Part shown: piece by piece, positions 6,905-14,300 of the stretch
Layout of the letters: every line of letters starts with the position of its first letter
Position numbering within the stretch: the stretch's first letter is position 1
Assembly (NCBI GenBank): GCA_002448555.1
Contig: DJYV01000021.1
Span: forward strand, 1-17,866
Reading direction: 5' to 3'
Source of the DNA: Flavobacteriales bacterium UBA6969
Lineage (GTDB): Bacteria > Bacteroidota > Bacteroidia > Flavobacteriales_D > Sanyastnellaceae
Length of the DNA stretch: 17,866 bases
Translations under genes and position numbers: made by a program
The notes under the pieces: generated by a model
What the model saw: the letters and a program-made list of their open reading frames with translations, nothing else
What the model was told of the DNA's origin: nothing
The model's database searches: none

Positions 6905-9631
6905 ATGGACCCTTTAGATTTCATCAGCCAAGCTGAGCCGCAAGCGATTGAATCTCTGTACCAGCAGTACCGTTCAAACCCCAATTCCGTTGACGCGAGT
7001 TGGCGGCTTTTTTTTAAGGGCTTTGATTTGGCGACCGCCTCTTATGGCGAGGATGCAGCGTCCCCTCAGACCCTCAAGGAATTTCAGGTCATCAACCTGA
7101 TTCACGCGTACCGCGTCCGGGGCCACTTCTTCACGAAGACCAATCCGGTGCGAGCGCGTCGCGTGTACAGCCCGGATTTGAGCTTGGGGAATTTCGGCCT
7201 GTCGGCGGCGGACCTTGATACGGTTTTTCAGGCGGGAACGGAGGTGGGCATCGGGCCTTCGACGCTGAAGGAGATTGTCGACCACTTGGAGCTGACGTAT
7301 TGCCACGCCATCGGCATCGAATACATGTCCATTCAGGACGTGGAGCTCCAGGCCTGGGTGCGCGAGCACATTGAGCTCGCCAACCGCCCGCGCATCGGCG
7401 TAGAAGACAGGGTTCAGATTTTGAAGAAACTCGCGCAGGCTACCTTGTTCGAAGAGTTCCTCCAGAAAAAATTTGTCGGCCAGAAGCGTTTTTCCCTCGA
7501 GGGCGGTGAGACGTTGATTGCGGCATTGGATGCCGCGGTAGAGGAAGGTACCAAGCAAGGCGTGAAGGAAGTGTTCATCGGCATGGCCCATCGCGGTCGT
7601 TTGTCGACGTTGGCGCACATCCTCGGTAAGCCTTACGAAGAGATTTTCTGCGAATTCGAAGGAAAGGCATACGACGAAGAAGGCGAATTCGATGGTGACG
7701 TCAAGTACCACCTCGGCTACTCGCGCACGGTGAAGGCGGATACCGGAGAGGAAGTGACCATATCGTTGGCACCCAACCCGTCCCACCTCGAAGCCGTTGG
7801 GCCGGTGGTGGAAGGGTTATCGCGGGCACGCATAGATGCTCTGGGTGGTGAAGAATCGGCGGTCCTGCCGATCCTCATCCACGGGGATGCGGCCATTTCT
7901 GGCCAAGGCGTCGTGTACGAGGTGGCGCAGATGGCCCAGCTCGACGGCTACCGCACGGGAGGAACTGTTCACATCGTAGTCAACAACCAGGTAGGCTTCA
8001 CGACGAACTACTTGGACGGACGGAGCTCGATTTACTGCACGGATGTCGGCAAGGTGACCCAGTCGCTCGTATTCCACGTCAATGCGGACGAGGCGGAAGC
8101 CGTGGTTCAGGTCATGCGCATCGCCTTGGCCTACCGCCAGCGGTGGAACCAGGACGTCTACATCGACTTGTTGGGGTACCGCAAATACGGCCACAACGAA
8201 GGCGACGAACCCATGTTCACACAGCCGCAGTTGTACAAGGCCATTGCCAAACACGACAATCCGTTCAAGCTGTACACCGACCGGCTCGTGGCCGACGGCA
8301 GCATGAAGCAAGGAGAAGTGGAGCGGGTGCGTACTGATTTGCAATCCCGCATGGAAGAGGCGTTCGAAAAAGCGCAGAAACGCGAGATGGCGAGCGTCGA
8401 GGATTTCTTGGGTGACCTCTGGGCGTCATACAGCGCGGCTGACGAGGCGGCCTTGACGAGCACGCCTAAAACCGCCGTCGCCGAGAAGAAGCTCAAGTCG
8501 TTGGCTGTGGCCATGTCGACCTTGCCCGAAGGCAAGAAGTTTTACCGCAAGGTCCAGCGCCTCATGCGGGACCGGTTGAAGATGATCGAGGAGGACCGAT
8601 TGGATTGGGCACTGGGTGAATTGTTGGCATACGCCACGCTTTTGGTGGAAGGCCACTCCGTTCGGATCAGCGGACAAGATGTCGAGCGGGGTACGTTCTC
8701 TCACCGCCACGCGGTGGTGAAAACCGAGGACAGCGAGGAGGAGGTGATTCCGCTGAACCTGCTGGATAAGAAACAAGCCAAGCTGACCATCTTCAACTCG
8801 CTTTTGAGTGAGTATGCGGTCTCTGGATTTGACTACGGATACGCGTTTGCCACGCCCAACGGCCTGACCATTTGGGAGGCGCAATTCGGCGATTTCAACA
8901 ACGGGGCGCAGATCCTGTTTGACCAATTTTTGAGTGCGGCCGAGGACAAGTGGCGGACCATGAATGGCCTCACCCTTTTGCTGCCACATGGTTACGAAGG
9001 AATGGGTTCGGAGCACAGTTCGGGCCGCATGGAGCGGTTTTTGCAGCTCGGCAGCGGAGACAACTTCTTCGTCTGCAACATCACTGAGCCCGCGAACTAT
9101 TTCCACCTCTTGCGCCGCCAAGTCAAGTTTGGATTCCGCAAGCCGTTGGTGGTCTTCACGCCCAAAAAATTGCTGCGTTACCCCAAGGCTGTGTCCGGTT
9201 TTGCTGCTATGGCCAAAGGAGGGTTCCAGAAGGTCATCGACGATCCGCGCATGACCACTGCTGCGGCGCGAAAGCCCGTGGATACCGTGGTGCTGTGCTC
9301 GGGCAAGGTCTACTACGACCTGATCGAACGCCTGGAGGAACAGGCCGCTCCGAACATTGCGTTTGTACGCGTGGAGCAACTGCATCCACTCCCTCAAGCG
9401 GAATTGGATGCGGTCGTTCAGCAATACGGCTCTGACGTCAATTGCATCTGGGTTCAAGAGGAACCCCAAAACATGGGCGCTTGGTCGTTCATGTTGCAGC
9501 ACTACACTTCGGTTCCGTTGAGCGTTATTTCGCGTAGTTTGAGTGCGAGCCCGGCTTCGGGCAGCTCGGCGGTTCATGCCAAACGCCAGTCGGCCATCAT
9601 CGACGAGGTTTTTTCGCATGCCAACGGTTAA
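6905..9631 (+). CDS. sucA: 2-oxoglutarate dehydrogenase E1 component
   Basis: SucA is the thiamine-diphosphate-dependent decarboxylase that starts conversion of 2-oxoglutarate to succinyl-CoA in the TCA cycle, passing the succinyl group to lipoate on SucB. From the ATG at 6905 the product is 908 residues, normal for the family. It opens with the short N-terminal E1o domain (MDPLDFISQAEPQAIESLY, then SWRLFFKGF). Family landmarks follow: GMAHRGRL (from about 226), HLEAVGPVVEG, HGDAAISGQGVVYE (His about 326, with thiamine-binding Gly-Asp), NNQVGFTT and KYGHNEGDEPMFTQP. In the C-terminal transketolase-like half are NITEPANYFHLLRRQ and WVQEEPQNMGAW. No key segment is missing. The in-frame upstream ATG at 6860 was rejected because the segment it adds contains the promoter and does not resemble the family. 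sucB follows after 84 bases. Confidence 0.96.
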   Translation: MDPLDFISQAEPQAIESLYQQYRSNPNSVDASWRLFFKGFDLATASYGEDAASPQTLKEFQVINLIHAYRVRGHFFTKTNPVRARRVYSPDLSLGNFGLSAADLDTVFQAGTEVGIGPSTLKEIVDHLELTYCHAIGIEYMSIQDVELQAWVREHIELANRPRIGVEDRVQILKKLAQATLFEEFLQKKFVGQKRFSLEGGETLIAALDAAVEEGTKQGVKEVFIGMAHRGRLSTLAHILGKPYEEIFCEFEGKAYDEEGEFDGDVKYHLGYSRTVKADTGEEVTISLAPNPSHLEAVGPVVEGLSRARIDALGGEESAVLPILIHGDAAISGQGVVYEVAQMAQLDGYRTGGTVHIVVNNQVGFTTNYLDGRSSIYCTDVGKVTQSLVFHVNADEAEAVVQVMRIALAYRQRWNQDVYIDLLGYRKYGHNEGDEPMFTQPQLYKAIAKHDNPFKLYTDRLVADGSMKQGEVERVRTDLQSRMEEAFEKAQKREMASVEDFLGDLWASYSAADEAALTSTPKTAVAEKKLKSLAVAMSTLPEGKKFYRKVQRLMRDRLKMIEEDRLDWALGELLAYATLLVEGHSVRISGQDVERGTFSHRHAVVKTEDSEEEVIPLNLLDKKQAKLTIFNSLLSEYAVSGFDYGYAFATPNGLTIWEAQFGDFNNGAQILFDQFLSAAEDKWRTMNGLTLLLPHGYEGMGSEHSSGRMERFLQLGSGDNFFVCNITEPANYFHLLRRQVKFGFRKPLVVFTPKKLLRYPKAVSGFAAMAKGGFQKVIDDPRMTTAAARKPVDTVVLCSGKVYYDLIERLEEQAAPNIAFVRVEQLHPLPQAELDAVVQQYGSDVNCIWVQEEPQNMGAWSFMLQHYTSVPLSVISRSLSASPASGSSAVHAKRQSAIIDEVFSHANG

Positions 9632-9715
9632 GAAAAGATGGAGCGTCGGCCCAAATGCGGTTGACTTCCGTTGTTAATTGCACGCTAACGTCCATTCCAA
9701 TACACACGACGAATC

Positions 9716-10963
9716 ATGTCCCAACTTGAAATGAAAGTCCCGAGTCCGGGAGAGTCCATCAGTGAAGTGGAAATCGCTACTTGGCTTGTGTCCGATGGTG
9801 ATTACGTGGAAAAAGACCAGGCCATCGCGGAGGTGGATTCGGACAAAGCCACGCTCGAACTTCCCGCTGAGGCGGCCGGAATCATCACGCTGAAAGCAGG
9901 GGAGGGGGACACGATTGAAGTGGGCGCGGTGTGTTGCCTAATCGACACATCGGCCAAAGCTCCAGCGAAGAAAACTGCGCCTGCTCCGAAAGCGGCACCA
10001 GCTCCGGCACCAGCTCCTGCGCCGGCCCCAGCCCCAGCGCCTGCTCCTGCCGCGAACGCAACCCACGCTGCTGGACATCCTTCTCCAGCTGCCAAGAAAA
10101 TGCTGGCGGAGAGTGGACTGTCTGCCGCACAGGTTCAAGGCACGGGACGCGACGGACGCATTTTGAAGCAAGATGTACTCGCTGCGTTGGCGGCAGGATT
10201 TGACGGTTCTTCCGCAGCCCAGTGGGGCGGATCGCGCGAGGTGCGACGGGAGAAAATGTCCATGTTGCGCCGCAAGGTGGCGGAGCGTTTGGTCGGGGTC
10301 AAAAACGAAACGGCCATGCTGACCACGTTCAATGAGGTGGACATGAAGCCGGTGATGGACCTGCGTGCGAAGTACAAGGACGCCTTCCGTGAAGCGCATG
10401 GCGTTGGGCTGGGCTTCATGAGCTTTTTCACCAAGGCGGTTACGCACGCCATTGCGCAGTTCCCAGCCGTCAATGGGATGATCGATGGCAAGGAAGTCAT
10501 TTTGCCCGAGTACGCTGACATTGGCATCGCTGTGAGCTCCCCAAAAGGCTTGATGGTCCCCGTTGTTCGCAATGCGGAGACGATGAGTTTGGCGCAGATT
10601 GAAGCGGAAATCAAGCGCTTGGCCATCCGTGCACGGGACGGCGAATTGGGCATCGATGAAATGCAGGGCGGTACGTTCACCATCACCAACGGTGGTGTCT
10701 TCGGCTCCATGTTGTCAACGCCCATCATCAATCCGCCACAGAGCGCCATTCTGGGCATGCACAACATCGTGGAACGCCCCGTCGCAGTCAACGGGAAAGT
10801 TGAGGTGCGCCCGGTTATGTTCGTGGCCTTGAGCTACGATCACCGCATCATTGACGGAAAGGAAAGCGTTGGATTCCTCTATGCAATCAAGGAGATGATC
10901 GAGCAACCTGAGCGTCTGCTCTTCACGGGCAAGAGCCCCGAGGAAGTCCTGCTCGGCCTTTGA
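9716..10963 (+). CDS. sucB: Dihydrolipoyllysine-residue succinyltransferase (E2 of 2-oxoglutarate dehydrogenase)
   Basis: SucB forms the core of the 2-oxoglutarate dehydrogenase complex and transfers succinyl from lipoyl-lysine to CoA. The 415-residue protein has one N-terminal lipoyl domain with the lipoylated Lys44 in EVDSDKATLELP. A flexible Ala-Pro linker (88-111) follows, then an E3/E1-binding domain (about 119-153, HPSPAAKKMLAESGL ... GTGRDGRILKQDV). The C-terminal acyltransferase domain holds the catalytic LSYDHRIIDG (His376, Asp380). Directly after sucA, a single lipoyl domain and the spacing fit SucB rather than the pyruvate or branched-chain E2. No clear promoter lies in the 84-base gap, so it is probably co-transcribed with sucA. 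The E3-binding domain is expected to hold the Lpd encoded at 490-1893. Its stop codon lies 2 bases from the T-tract of the convergent terminator. Confidence 0.96.
   Translation: MSQLEMKVPSPGESISEVEIATWLVSDGDYVEKDQAIAEVDSDKATLELPAEAAGIITLKAGEGDTIEVGAVCCLIDTSAKAPAKKTAPAPKAAPAPAPAPAPAPAPAPAPAANATHAAGHPSPAAKKMLAESGLSAAQVQGTGRDGRILKQDVLAALAAGFDGSSAAQWGGSREVRREKMSMLRRKVAERLVGVKNETAMLTTFNEVDMKPVMDLRAKYKDAFREAHGVGLGFMSFFTKAVTHAIAQFPAVNGMIDGKEVILPEYADIGIAVSSPKGLMVPVVRNAETMSLAQIEAEIKRLAIRARDGELGIDEMQGGTFTITNGGVFGSMLSTPIINPPQSAILGMHNIVERPVAVNGKVEVRPVMFVALSYDHRIIDGKESVGFLYAIKEMIEQPERLLFTGKSPEEVLLGL
9977..10048 (+). repeat. sucB: Ala-Pro repeat coding for the SucB interdomain linker
   Basis: Alternating GCN and CCN codons encode an almost uninterrupted Ala-Pro run (residues 88-111 of SucB). 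Such linkers are stiff yet mobile and let the lipoyl domain swing between active sites. Synonymous codons are mixed, so this is a peptide repeat rather than a pure DNA microsatellite, though it may vary in length between strains. Confidence 0.85.
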
Positions 10964-10965
10964 AC

Positions 10966-10996
10966 AAAAAAACCCCGTACACATGGCACGGGGTTC
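10966..10996 (-). terminator. Intrinsic terminator (strong on minus strand)
   Basis: AACCCCGT (10971-10978) pairs perfectly with ACGGGGTT (10988-10995) around a 9-base loop. Read on the minus strand, the GC-rich stem runs into seven T residues (10972-10966), a textbook intrinsic terminator for leftward transcription. On the plus strand only TTCTAGGTTTG follows, so it should be weaker for sucB. It is the only good terminator for the small RNA gene at 11104-10966, and probably for the rodA-end operon too. Confidence 0.85.
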
Positions 10997-11099
10997 TAGG
11001 TTTGAATGGTTTGCTCGCCTTGTTTGTTCTAAATGAGGAAACCCATTGCGACAGGTTTGCTGCACACAATGGGTCTCCAATATCATTCCAAATAAAGCA
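10966..11099 (-). ncRNA. Predicted small structured RNA, 6S RNA-like
   Basis: No convincing protein is coded in this 215-base gap, but the minus strand has a complete RNA gene: consensus promoter (11134-11104), expected start near 11099, and an intrinsic terminator ending near 10966, about 134 bases in all. The first 90 bases fold into a single rod. Outer helix: 11102-11089 pairs with 11026-11013 (12 of 14 positions, counting G-U). A 10/10-base internal loop follows (11088-11079 against 11036-11027), inside which AAUGA and UCAUU may pair. The upper helix is 12 continuous pairs, 11078-11067 with 11048-11037, capped by 18 bases. One upper pair is G-U on this strand but would be A-C on the other, supporting minus-strand RNA. 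A closing stem, central bubble and apical hairpin are the layout of 6S RNA, and Bacteroidota have short 6S relatives (Rfam 6S-Flavo). That identity is inferred; a novel sRNA is equally possible. Confidence 0.7.
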
Positions 11100-11103
11100 C
11101 GCC

Positions 11104-11134
11104 CAAAGGTATGAATTTTCATCCTATAAAACAA
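11104..11134 (-). promoter_or_regulatory. Promoter of the intergenic small RNA
   Basis: On the minus strand, TTG (11134-11132), a 20-base spacer and TACCTTTG (11111-11104) fit the Bacteroidota promoter consensus TTG-N19/21-TAnnTTTG at every conserved position, the best promoter match in the window. It points away from rodA into the 130-base stretch before the terminator, where no gene is coded. The expected start is about 11100-11097. Confidence 0.75.
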
Positions 11135-11178
11135 GCCAAACAGCTAATTTTTTTTGATCAAACACATATATAAATCGA

Positions 11179-12501
11179 TTAACGTAGAACTGAGAAGCGC
11201 TCGGCATCCAACCGTAACAGGATGAAAACCAGCAGGGTAAATCCGACTAAGGACGAGCCACCTGCGCTGATGAAGGGCAAAGGAATCCCGATGACCGGAG
11301 CGAGCCCGAGCACCATTCCCACGTTGATTGCGAAGTGCATGAACAGAATGCTGGCCACGGCGTATGCGTAAATCCTGGTGAAATCGCTGCGCTGCCGTTC
11401 AGCCAGTGCCAGGATGCGCAGCAGCAGGAGCGTGAACAACAACAACGTGGCTGACGTTCCCATCAATCCCCACTCCTCTCCGATGGTGCAGAAGATGAAA
11501 TCGGTCTCTTGTTCGGGGACAAAACCATAGGCGGTCATAGGGCCTTTCAAATAGCCTTTTCCAGTGAGCCCACCCGAACTGATGGCCGCTTTGGCGTGAC
11601 GGATGTTGTAATCGGCATCCGGATTGCCCACATCAATGCCAAACAACACGTGGATTCGGTCTCTCTGGTGGGGGCGGAGCACTTCCTCCAATCCGAATTG
11701 CAATCCAACGGACAGAACCAGTGCCGCGGCAAAGCTGAAAAGGACCGCCCGTCGGTTGCGTTTTCTCCGCCGCGGAACGGTCCACTGGGGCACCGTGGCC
11801 CAGAGAAAGCCACCGATGCTCAGCAGGATGCCCCAGAGGATCCACGCTCCAGTGGCTGCCCCTGCCCCCGGGTAATGCACCGTACTTGCCCCACTCAGAA
11901 TGGTCGCGATGGTGACGAGCAGCGCACAGAGCACAGCGATTAACACATTGCCCGAAAGCCCTTCCCGGTAGAAGACCAAAATCAATCCGGTAAACACCAA
12001 CACCGTTCCGGCATCGGGCTGCAGAAGCACCAGGGCCGCCGGTATTGAGACAATGGCCACCGCTTTGAACAATGACCCCCATTGGTTGAACCGGTCCTGG
12101 TTGCGGCTGAGCATCCAAGCGAGCATCAGCGAGGTACCTGTCTTTGCAAACTCCGAAGGCTGGATGCCGATGCCTCCGAATGAGAACCACGATTTGGCCC
12201 CGCCAATGCGTTTTCCCACGGCCAATACTGCGAGCAGGAGCAGGATGTTGATGGCGTAGTGAATGACCGAGGTGCGAATGAAAAATTCCCCTTCGATGAC
12301 CAACAACAGAAAGGCCAACACCAAGCTCGTCCCGACCCAAATGAATTGCTTCCCGAGCTTCCCGCTGAAATCGAGCCACTCGACCGTGCTCGCGCCCGCG
12401 GTGGCGCTGGCCACGTTGAACAGTCCGAAGACCATCAAGGTGAACACCAACCCGGCTGTGAGCCAATCAATGCGCTGCGATATAGGGGCTGTTCTCCTCA
12501 C
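11179..12501 (-). CDS. rodA: Peptidoglycan glycosyltransferase RodA (SEDS family)
   Basis: RodA polymerises lipid II into glycan strands for lateral wall growth, working with PBP2 in the elongasome at the inner membrane. The 440-residue protein is almost wholly membrane-embedded (about ten helices). SEDS landmarks are QPSEFAKTGTSLML (from 114), QPDAGTVLVF (161-170), the large outer loop with GYLKGPMTAYGFVPEQETDF followed by IGEEWGLMG, and the C-terminal PLPFISAGGSS. The loop Asp in ETDFIF is at the place of the essential acid of RodA/FtsW. The start is a GTG at 12501 overlapping the mrdA stop in GTGA, which points to translational coupling. RodA rather than FtsW is indicated by the mre/mrdA neighbourhood. 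No terminator follows immediately; the operon may run through the small RNA to the terminator at 10966. Confidence 0.95.
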   Translation of the reverse strand: MRRTAPISQRIDWLTAGLVFTLMVFGLFNVASATAGASTVEWLDFSGKLGKQFIWVGTSLVLAFLLLVIEGEFFIRTSVIHYAINILLLLAVLAVGKRIGGAKSWFSFGGIGIQPSEFAKTGTSLMLAWMLSRNQDRFNQWGSLFKAVAIVSIPAALVLLQPDAGTVLVFTGLILVFYREGLSGNVLIAVLCALLVTIATILSGASTVHYPGAGAATGAWILWGILLSIGGFLWATVPQWTVPRRRKRNRRAVLFSFAAALVLSVGLQFGLEEVLRPHQRDRIHVLFGIDVGNPDADYNIRHAKAAISSGGLTGKGYLKGPMTAYGFVPEQETDFIFCTIGEEWGLMGTSATLLLFTLLLLRILALAERQRSDFTRIYAYAVASILFMHFAINVGMVLGLAPVIGIPLPFISAGGSSLVGFTLLVFILLRLDAERFSVLR

Positions 12502-14300
12502 AACGGGAATTCTGGAAAGGGGTAAGTGGCTTCAAGGATGCGCTGTTCCTTGGCGCTTTGGGTCACGTCTTGATACAGGTACTTTTCGATCATCAAACTG
12601 GCGATGGGCGCTGCCCAGTCGCCTCCGGCGCCGGCATTTTCCACGTAAACGCTCAGTGCGATTTGCGGGTTGTCGGCCGGCGCAAAGGCGATGAACACCG
12701 AGTGGTTGCCGTTGGGGTTTTGGACGGTTCCCGTTTTACCGCACACCTCCACGCCCGGGGTGGCTGCCCGTCCTCCGGTTCCATCGTTGGCAGTCACCAC
12801 CGTCGACATGGCGCGGATCACGGCATCGAAGTGCCGGTCGTCGATGCCGGATTCCATTCGTTCAATGCCTTCGCTTCCGCGGACCGCGTGTGGCGTGATG
12901 TAGTGCCCTCGGTTCGCCAACGTTGCTGCGAGGTTGGCCATGTGCATGGGGGTGGTGAGCAATTCGCCTTCCCCGATGGAGATGGAGTAAATGGTGGAGT
13001 AGGCCCACCGTTTGCGTCCGTACATCCGGTCGTAATCCGTGGTGTCCGGCACCGATCCAGACCGCAAGCCCGGAAAGTGCCCGCCCAAGTCCGTGCCAAG
13101 TCCGAAGGTCCGAACGGACTCCGACCACGTTCCCAAGTTTTGGTGCGCGTCGCTAAAGATGCTCCCCGTTGAGCCGTTTTGGATCATGCGCTTCATCACT
13201 TCGTGGAAGTAGGGATTGCAGGAGTGAACGATGGCCTCCTCGAGGTTGTCAAACCTATGCGGTCCGTGGCAGCCGATGATGCTGCGATCGCAGACAATTC
13301 GGTTGGAAGGGCGCAGCACCCCTCGGTCCATGGCGATCAGTCCTTGGATTATTTTGAAGATGCTGCCAGGACGGTACGTCGCACGCAACGTTCGATTGAA
13401 GAGCGGCTTGTTTGGGTGGTTTATGAGACTGTCGTAATTCGCACCGCGGTCCCGTCCGGTCAGCAAGTCGGTTCCGTAACTCGGTGCGCTGACCATCGCA
13501 AGGACTTCCCCGGTGGCTGGCTCAATGGCAACGATGGCACCGCGCTTGTTGGCCATGATGTGTTCCCCGTAGGCCTGCAATTCCAAATCCAACGTCAGTT
13601 GAATGTCGTCACCGGGCACAGGGAGGGTGTCGAGCATACCGGCTTGGGCCGGTTCCCGGTAATCGTTGCGGATGTCGACGATGTGGTGCCGGGTGCCGCG
13701 TTTTCCGCGCAGCGTGGATTCCCATTGCAGCTCCAAACCGGACTTCCCCTTGTAGTCGCCGAGCCGGTAACCCTGGTTGGACGCCAGGTCGTTTTGATCC
13801 ACTTCGCGGAATTCGCCCACCAAGTGGCTCGCGAGTCCGGAGGGATTGGTTCGAAGGGATCGCCGGCGCACCTCAACGCCTGGGAAGCGCCACATTTCGC
13901 CGGATATCCGGGCATAGCTCTCTGCCGCGAGTTGTTTTTGAATGCGCGAGGGCCGGTAGGTTGCGTAATTCTCGGCGCGGCGGAAAGCGCGTGCCAGCCC
14001 GTCGGGTGTCATTTCAATCAACTCGGCCAAAGCCAGGGTGTCGAGCCCTCCTGCGGCCGAGCATTTGCGGGGTGTGAACCAGATGTCGTACCCGGCTTTG
14101 TTCTTGACGACAATCTCACCGTGGCGGTCACGGATGAGGCCACGGGCCGGTTCGAGTTTTTCCGTTTCTTCGGTCAAGCGGGAGGCATACGCTTTCCACT
14201 CGTGAGCAAACACCTGCATCTGGACCAATCGTCCGAGGTAGATGACCGAGATGAGAAGGAAAATGCCTCCAATAATCCATTGGCGTTCGCGCAGCTTCAT
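12498..14300 (-). CDS. mrdA: Penicillin-binding protein 2, elongasome transpeptidase
   Basis: PBP2 cross-links new peptidoglycan during cell elongation and activates RodA. The 600-residue protein starts with a short cytoplasmic end and one membrane helix (about 9-28), then a periplasmic dimerisation domain (about 50-225) and the transpeptidase domain. The three penicillin-binding motifs are present: SxxK as PGSIFK (Ser313, Lys316), SxN as HSCN (Ser360-Asn362) and KTG as CGKTGT (522-524). Near 441 the sequence is SIGEGELLTTP, where SIGQGE is more usual. The ATG at 14300 overlaps the mreD stop in ATGA and puts the membrane helix at the N-terminus. The longer in-frame start at 14480 adds 60 residues unlike the family and runs back into mreD. 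Confidence 0.95.
   Translation of the reverse strand: MKLRERQWIIGGIFLLISVIYLGRLVQMQVFAHEWKAYASRLTEETEKLEPARGLIRDRHGEIVVKNKAGYDIWFTPRKCSAAGGLDTLALAELIEMTPDGLARAFRRAENYATYRPSRIQKQLAAESYARISGEMWRFPGVEVRRRSLRTNPSGLASHLVGEFREVDQNDLASNQGYRLGDYKGKSGLELQWESTLRGKRGTRHHIVDIRNDYREPAQAGMLDTLPVPGDDIQLTLDLELQAYGEHIMANKRGAIVAIEPATGEVLAMVSAPSYGTDLLTGRDRGANYDSLINHPNKPLFNRTLRATYRPGSIFKIIQGLIAMDRGVLRPSNRIVCDRSIIGCHGPHRFDNLEEAIVHSCNPYFHEVMKRMIQNGSTGSIFSDAHQNLGTWSESVRTFGLGTDLGGHFPGLRSGSVPDTTDYDRMYGRKRWAYSTIYSISIGEGELLTTPMHMANLAATLANRGHYITPHAVRGSEGIERMESGIDDRHFDAVIRAMSTVVTANDGTGGRAATPGVEVCGKTGTVQNPNGNHSVFIAFAPADNPQIALSVYVENAGAGGDWAAPIASLMIEKYLYQDVTQSAKEQRILEATYPFPEFPL

Noticed and set aside
5569..6984. Long open frame (471 codons) antisense to the polyprenyl synthase and the small gene
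   Set aside because: It lies opposite two well-supported genes, its product is Ser/Ala/Arg-rich low-complexity sequence without family resemblance, and it crosses the sucA promoter. GC-rich codon use makes long antisense frames common.
8426..9619. Open frame of 397 codons opposite the 3' half of sucA
   Set aside because: sucA is clearly coding here. The antisense frame is the usual mirror of GC-biased third positions.
9632..9715. Possible separate promoter before sucB
   Set aside because: The gap has TTG trimers and a TTAATTG, but no TAnnTTTG element, so sucB is best treated as co-transcribed with sucA.
10960..11157. 65-codon frame in the sucB-rodA gap, plus strand
   Set aside because: It starts inside the sucB stop region, crosses the terminator hairpin and the small RNA, and has no family resemblance. 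The structured-RNA explanation on the other strand accounts for the region better.
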